From Actinomadura sp. DC4 (GTDB lineage Bacteria; Actinomycetota; Actinomycetes; Streptosporangiales; Streptosporangiaceae): a DNA stretch of 64,000 nt. The position numbers and the translations under genes are program-made. The notes under the pieces are model-generated. The model was not told the DNA's origin and did not search any database. It saw only the letters and a list, made by a program, of their open reading frames with translations. The stretch spans positions 1 to 64,000 of the forward strand of contig NZ_JAUEQY010000043.1 in the NCBI RefSeq assembly GCF_030406325.1. Reading direction: 5' to 3'. Within the stretch, counting starts at the first letter, position 1. Each line of letters opens with the position of its first letter. Below, piece by piece: positions 60,301 through 64,000 of the stretch.

Positions 60301-62709
60301 GTGCCGTATCCCGACCACTGGGAGGCCGACGTCGTCCTCGCTGATGGGGGAACTGCGCATCTTCGCCCCATCCGGGCTGATGACGCCGGGCTGCTCCGCG
60401 AGTTCTATGCCAGGTTGTCGCCTGAATCGATCTACTACCGGTTTTTCTCACCTCGCCCCCGGCTGACCGACCGCGAGGTCGAACACTTCACGACCGTCGA
60501 CTACGACGATCGGGTGGCGCTCATCGCCACGATCGGCCCCGCGATGGTGGCCGTCGTCCGCTACGACCGCCTCCACGACACCGAGGACCGGTCCGACACG
60601 GCCGAGGTCGCCTTCCTCGTCGAGGACGCCCACCAGGGCCGCGGCGTGGCGAGCGTGCTGCTGGAGCACATCGCAGCCGCCGCGCGCGAGCGGGGCATCG
60701 CCCGGTTCGTCGCGGACGTGCTGCCCGAGAACCGCCGCATGAGCAAGGTGTTCCGCGACGCGGGGTACAAGGCCGAGCAGCGGTTCGAGGACGGCGTCCT
60801 GATGCTGACCCTCGACCTGGCGCCCACGGAGACCTCCCGTGAGGTGATGGCCGCCCGCGAGCACCGGGCGGAGTCCCGCTCGATCGGCCGGCTCCTGGCG
60901 CCGAGGTCGGTCGCGGTGATCGGGGCGAGCCGCCAGGAGCACAGCGTCGGCCAGACCGTGCTGCGCAACCTGCTCGGCGGAGGCTTCACCGGGCCCGTCT
61001 ACCCCGTGCACCCCACCGCCGAAGCCGTCTCCAGCGTCCGCGCCTACCCGGCCATCACCGACGTGCCCGGCGACGTCGACCTGGCCGTCGTCGCCGTCCC
61101 CGCGGGGAGCGTGAACGACGTCGTGGCGCAGTGCGCGGCCAAGGGCGTCCGCGGCCTCGTCGTGCTGTCCGCCGGCTTCGGCGAGGCCGGCGCCGAGGGC
61201 CGGGCCCGGCAGAACGAGCTCGTACGCCTGGCACGGGCGGAGGGCATGCGGGTCGTCGGCCCCAACTGCCTGGGCATCGCCAACAACGCCGCCGGCGTAC
61301 GGCTGAACGCCACGCTCGCCCCGACGATGCCGCGCCGGGGGCCGGTCGGGTTCTTCTCCCAGTCCGGCGCCCTCGGCATCGCGATCCTGCGCTGGGCCGC
61401 CGAGCGCGACCTCGGGCTGTCGACGTTCGTGTCGGCGGGCAACCGGGCCGACGTGTCCGGCAACGACCTGATGCAGTACTGGGAGGAGGACCCGGCGACC
61501 TCGGTGGTGCTGCTCTATCTGGAGTCGATCGGCAACCCGCGCAAGTTCACCCGGCTGGCCCGCCGCATCAGCCGCAGCAAGCCGATCGTCGCGGTCAAGA
61601 GCGGCCGTACGACCCAGGGGGTGCCGCTGGGGCACGCCGCCCAGGCGCTCAGCCTGCCCGACCACGCGGTCAGCGCCCTGTTCGCCCAGGCCGGGCTCGT
61701 ACGGGTGGACTCGCTCGAGGAGCTGTTCGACGTCGCGCAGCTCCTCGCGTACCAGCCGCTGCCCACCGGACGGCGCGTCGCGATCGTCGGCAACTCCGAC
61801 TCGATCGGGCTGCTCGTCCAGGACGCCGCCACGGTCGCGGGCCTGGACCCGCTGGCGCCGGTGGACCTCGCGCCCGACGCCGGGCCCGAGGCGTTCGAGT
61901 CCGCGCTGAGGGAGACGCTCTCGGACCACGACGGCGTCGACGCGGTGATCGCGGTCTTCGCGCCGGCGGTGAGCGGCGCCGAGAGCGACGACGTCGCCGC
62001 GGCGATCGTGGCGACCGCCGCGGACGCGGCCAAGCCGGTCATCGCCACCTACCTGGGCGAACGCGGCCTGCTGCACGGCGCCGTGCCGTCCTACCCCGCG
62101 CCCGAGGACGCCGTGCGCGCCCTCGCGTACGCCGTGAGGTACGCGAGCCGGCGGCGGCGCCCGCACGGCCGGGTGCCCGATCTCCCGGGCGCCGACCGCG
62201 TACGGGCCCGCGCGCTGGCGGAGGAGCTGCTCGCCCGCGGCGAGCCCACGCCGGACGAGACCGCCGCCCTGCTGGCCTGCTACGGCATCACGGTCTCCGC
62301 CGGCGAAGGCGGCCGCGGCGTGGCCACCAAGATCACCACGGCCGAGGACCCGTCCTTCGGCGCGATCGTGTCCTTCGGCCTCGCCGACGTCGCGGCCGAA
62401 CTTCTGGACGACCGCGCGTACCGGCTGGCGCCGCTGACGGACGTCGAGGCGGCCGAGATCGTACGCGCCGTGCGCACCGCGCCGCTGCTGCTCGGCCACC
62501 AGGGCGCCGAGCCGGTCGACACCGGAGCCCTGGAGGACCTGGTGCTGCGCGCGTCGCGGCTGGCCGACGACCTGCCCGAGGTGGCACGGCTCGACCTCGA
62601 TCCGGTGATCGCCGGTCCGGCCGGCGCCGTCGTACGCCGCGTGCGGCTGCGGCTGGCCCGCCCGCCTGGGCGGCACGCCGAAGAGGCACGCCGGCTCAGG
62701 CCCTCCTGA
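60301..62709 (+). CDS. GNAT acetyltransferase fused to NDP-forming acyl-CoA synthetase (Pat-like), lacking much of ATP-grasp
   Basis: This protein has 802 residues from GTG 60301. Residues 1-175 form a GNAT domain (HLRPIRADDAGLLREFYARLSPESIYYRFFSPRP, VEDAHQGRGVASVLLEHIAAAARERGIARF with the acetyl-CoA loop). Residues 190-650 have the CoA-binding and succinyl-CoA-ligase-like domains (LLAPRSVAVIGASRQEHSVGQTVLRNLLGGGFTG, GPNCLGIANN, FFSQSGALGIAILRWAAERDLGLSTFVSAGNRADVSGNDLMQYWEEDP). The C-terminal ATP-grasp should follow YGITV but skips about 75 residues, including the lysine- and nucleotide-binding part, to GVATKITTAEDPSFGAIVSFGLADVAAELL. It resembles the Pat lysine acetyltransferases that silence acyl-CoA synthetases. 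Confidence 0.9.
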   Translation: MPYPDHWEADVVLADGGTAHLRPIRADDAGLLREFYARLSPESIYYRFFSPRPRLTDREVEHFTTVDYDDRVALIATIGPAMVAVVRYDRLHDTEDRSDTAEVAFLVEDAHQGRGVASVLLEHIAAAARERGIARFVADVLPENRRMSKVFRDAGYKAEQRFEDGVLMLTLDLAPTETSREVMAAREHRAESRSIGRLLAPRSVAVIGASRQEHSVGQTVLRNLLGGGFTGPVYPVHPTAEAVSSVRAYPAITDVPGDVDLAVVAVPAGSVNDVVAQCAAKGVRGLVVLSAGFGEAGAEGRARQNELVRLARAEGMRVVGPNCLGIANNAAGVRLNATLAPTMPRRGPVGFFSQSGALGIAILRWAAERDLGLSTFVSAGNRADVSGNDLMQYWEEDPATSVVLLYLESIGNPRKFTRLARRISRSKPIVAVKSGRTTQGVPLGHAAQALSLPDHAVSALFAQAGLVRVDSLEELFDVAQLLAYQPLPTGRRVAIVGNSDSIGLLVQDAATVAGLDPLAPVDLAPDAGPEAFESALRETLSDHDGVDAVIAVFAPAVSGAESDDVAAAIVATAADAAKPVIATYLGERGLLHGAVPSYPAPEDAVRALAYAVRYASRRRRPHGRVPDLPGADRVRARALAEELLARGEPTPDETAALLACYGITVSAGEGGRGVATKITTAEDPSFGAIVSFGLADVAAELLDDRAYRLAPLTDVEAAEIVRAVRTAPLLLGHQGAEPVDTGALEDLVLRASRLADDLPEVARLDLDPVIAGPAGAVVRRVRLRLARPPGRHAEEARRLRPS

Positions 62710-62929
62710 CCGGGATCTCCTCGGGCACCGGCGGAGGCACGGGGTCGGGGACGGGCGGGATCGGGCTCGGGGCCGGCCCGGGCATGGGCCGAGACGGGCC
62801 GGGCGGCTGCGGCGACGGTCCCGGCGGGGGCTCGGGCGGCGGCACCGGAGGCTCGGGCGTGGGTATCGGCGGCGTCGGGGTCGGGGGATCCGGCTGGGGT
62901 GGTGCCGGAGAGGCCGGTGTTGGCGTCAT
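62696..62929 (-). CDS. possible proline-rich small protein
   Basis: This 77-residue frame, starting at ATG 62929, has about half its residues as Pro in a repetitive P-P/P-x-P pattern (TPASPAPPQPDPPTPTPP, PEPPPGPSPQPPGP). It overlaps the end of the acetyltransferase gene by 14 bases and has a weak ribosome site. The opposite strand reads Gly-rich. Repeats of this kind occur by composition bias, so it may be non-coding. Confidence 0.35.
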   Translation of the reverse strand: MTPTPASPAPPQPDPPTPTPPIPTPEPPVPPPEPPPGPSPQPPGPSRPMPGPAPSPIPPVPDPVPPPVPEEIPVRRA

Positions 62930-62987
62930 GACCGCATCTCTACCCGCACGTGTGCGCGTAACGCCCCGGCAGTGCAGGATGGGAGTC

Positions 62988-63578
62988 ATGAGGGAAACCC
63001 GAGCGATGGCTCACGGGCTGCGCACGGCGATCGAGCGGAGCGGCTACTACCCCGCGCTCGTCGCGGACGCCGTGGAGTCGGTTCTGGGCACCGAGTCCGT
63101 GATCGCGTATGTCGTCCACCACGAGGCGACCTTCGATCCGGCGATGGAGGTGCGACGGCATGTCACCGTGCTCGTCCTGTCGCCGACCCGACTGCTCGTC
63201 TGTCACACCGACGAGCATCCGCCGACCGAGGCGATGCCGCATCCGCACGCGTCCACGACGACGGAGGCGGTCCGGCTGGGCCGCGTCCAGTCCGTCGCCG
63301 TGACCCGCGTCGTACCGGAGCCGGCGTCCTACGTCCCCGGCGTGCCGCCGACCGAGGTGATGGTGACGATCGGCTGGGGTGTGATCGCCCACATCGATCT
63401 CGAACCCGCCTCGTGCGGGGACGAGTCCTGTGAGGCCGACCACGGCTACACCGGCACGCTCACCGCCGACGACCTGTCCCTGCGGGTCAGCGAGGCGGCC
63501 GACGGCGCGGACGCGGTCGAACAGGCCCTGGCGTTCGCCCAGGCGCTGTCGGAGGTCATCGCACAGCGCGAACGATGA
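62988..63578 (+). CDS. DUF5998-family hypothetical protein
   Basis: This 196-residue protein starts at ATG 62988 with GGGAG close upstream. It reads AMAHGLRTAIERSGYYPALVADAVESVLGTESVIAYVVHHEATFD, then VTVLVLSPTRLLVCHTDEHP, MVTIGWGVIAHIDLEPASCGDESCEADHGYTG (Cys/His pair that might bind metal) and AVEQALAFAQALSEVIAQR. This matches the actinobacterial DUF5998 family, conserved next to the phosphatase gene. Function unknown; cytoplasmic. Its stop overlaps the next gene start (ATGA). Confidence 0.9.
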   Translation: MRETRAMAHGLRTAIERSGYYPALVADAVESVLGTESVIAYVVHHEATFDPAMEVRRHVTVLVLSPTRLLVCHTDEHPPTEAMPHPHASTTTEAVRLGRVQSVAVTRVVPEPASYVPGVPPTEVMVTIGWGVIAHIDLEPASCGDESCEADHGYTGTLTADDLSLRVSEAADGADAVEQALAFAQALSEVIAQRER

Positions 63579-64000
63579 GGCTTCCCGTCCCCGAGTACGG
63601 CCGGCGGTCCCTCGCCGACGTCAGCTCGTCCGTGCTCGCCACGCTCGGCGTGCCCGGACATGACGACGTCCTGGGCCTGCCGCGGTTGCCGCGCGCCTGC
63701 CTCCTGCTGGTCGACGGCCTCGGCTGGGAGCTGCTGCGCGCACACGCCGCCGACGCGCCCTACATGTCCTCACTCGCCGCGCGCGAGCTCACCGCGGGCT
63801 TCCCGGCGACCACCGCGACCAGCCTGGGCTCGTTCGGCACCGGGCGGCCCCCCGGCGTCCACGGCATGCTGGGCTACCAGGTCGCGATCCCGGGCGAGGG
63901 ACGGCTGCTCAACTGCCTGCGCTGGGCCGACGGCGTCGACCCGCGGGTGTGGCAGCCGTCGGCCACGGTGTTCGAGCAGGCGGCCGCCGCGGGCGTGGCG
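63575..64000 (+). CDS. alkaline phosphatase/nucleotide pyrophosphatase-like protein (partial, 5' end)
   Basis: The first 142 codons run off the window's right edge. It reads LPEYGRRSLADVSSSVLATLG-like text (MRLPVPEYGRRSLADVSSSV), then ACLLLVDGLGWELLRAHAADAPYMSSL, where the Asp of LLVDGLG is a predicted metal ligand. FPATTATSLGSFGTGRPPGVHGMLGYQ follows, with the Thr nucleophile of the family in P-A-T-T-A-T. It belongs to the type I phosphodiesterase/nucleotide pyrophosphatase superfamily. The start overlaps the DUF5998 stop by 4 bases, so the two are one transcription unit. Confidence 0.9.
   Translation, partial: MRLPVPEYGRRSLADVSSSVLATLGVPGHDDVLGLPRLPRACLLLVDGLGWELLRAHAADAPYMSSLAARELTAGFPATTATSLGSFGTGRPPGVHGMLGYQVAIPGEGRLLNCLRWADGVDPRVWQPSATVFEQAAAAGVA

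Overview
The window is a 64-kb piece of a very GC-rich actinomycete chromosome. Codon use is dominated by G/C in third positions, GTG and TTG starts are frequent, and the tail of a GroEL with a GGMDF end lies at the left edge. The set and order of housekeeping genes in the right half (principal sigma factor, DUF7455-like zinc protein, second type II topoisomerase parE/parC pair, PfkB kinase, GNAT-acyl-CoA synthetase, DUF5998, alkaline phosphatase-like protein) resembles the hrdB-parE-parC part of the Streptomyces/Streptosporangiales core chromosome. I would guess a Thermomonosporaceae- or Streptosporangiales-type organism. No rRNA, tRNA, CRISPR array, insertion sequence or prophage was seen.

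Left part (0-9 kb): a run of small winged-helix regulators (two MarR, two HxlR), each next to its likely target: an NAD(P)-binding reductase plus an LLM flavin/F420 oxidoreductase, a YceI protein, and a 14-TM drug exporter. An iron-sulfur (6-4) photolyase-type gene is embedded among them. 9-22 kb: metabolism and maintenance genes (lipoate ligase-like, pgi, DoxX, rnhB, a DesK/DesR-type two-component pair, a SIS protein, a HhH glycosylase), then a membrane-anchored tandem CbbX-type AAA+ protein followed by an orphan protein and an alpha/beta hydrolase. An ADP-ribosylglycohydrolase/ArsR/SnoaL operon faces a TetR gene across two matching palindromes.

22-35 kb: a DMT transporter, a near-perfect array of about 15 octamers abutting a decayed membrane-protein fragment, a glycosyltransferase, a BON protein, a tightly overlapping 5-oxoprolinase (pxpA/B/C) operon led by a D-glutamate-cyclase-like gene, a thioesterase, a cytochrome b/molybdopterin oxidoreductase pair, and an MFS gene whose natural start is cut off by an in-frame TGA. 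35-53 kb: a PAS-PAS-GAF-PP2C phosphatase, the principal sigma factor with a possible SigR-type promoter and a strong terminator, a degenerate ~140-bp repeat region, yaaA, an ABC-2 exporter, parE, a second two-component system, and parC. 53-64 kb: a lactate 2-monooxygenase, a RHH/PIN toxin-antitoxin pair with an operator over its -10, an ArsR-controlled exporter, a RecQ helicase with a phosphoribosyltransferase-like tail, a solitary GvpL/F gene with an N-terminal extension, a PfkB kinase, a GNAT-acyl-CoA-synthetase fusion lacking much of its ATP-grasp, DUF5998 and the start of a phosphatase gene.

Most of the window is core chromosome. The most unusual items are the octamer array with the adjoining gene remnant, the membrane tandem AAA+ locus, the twin TetR palindromes, the extended solitary GvpL/F and the truncated acetyltransferase-synthetase. 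All functional calls come from reading motifs by eye; no database search was run.
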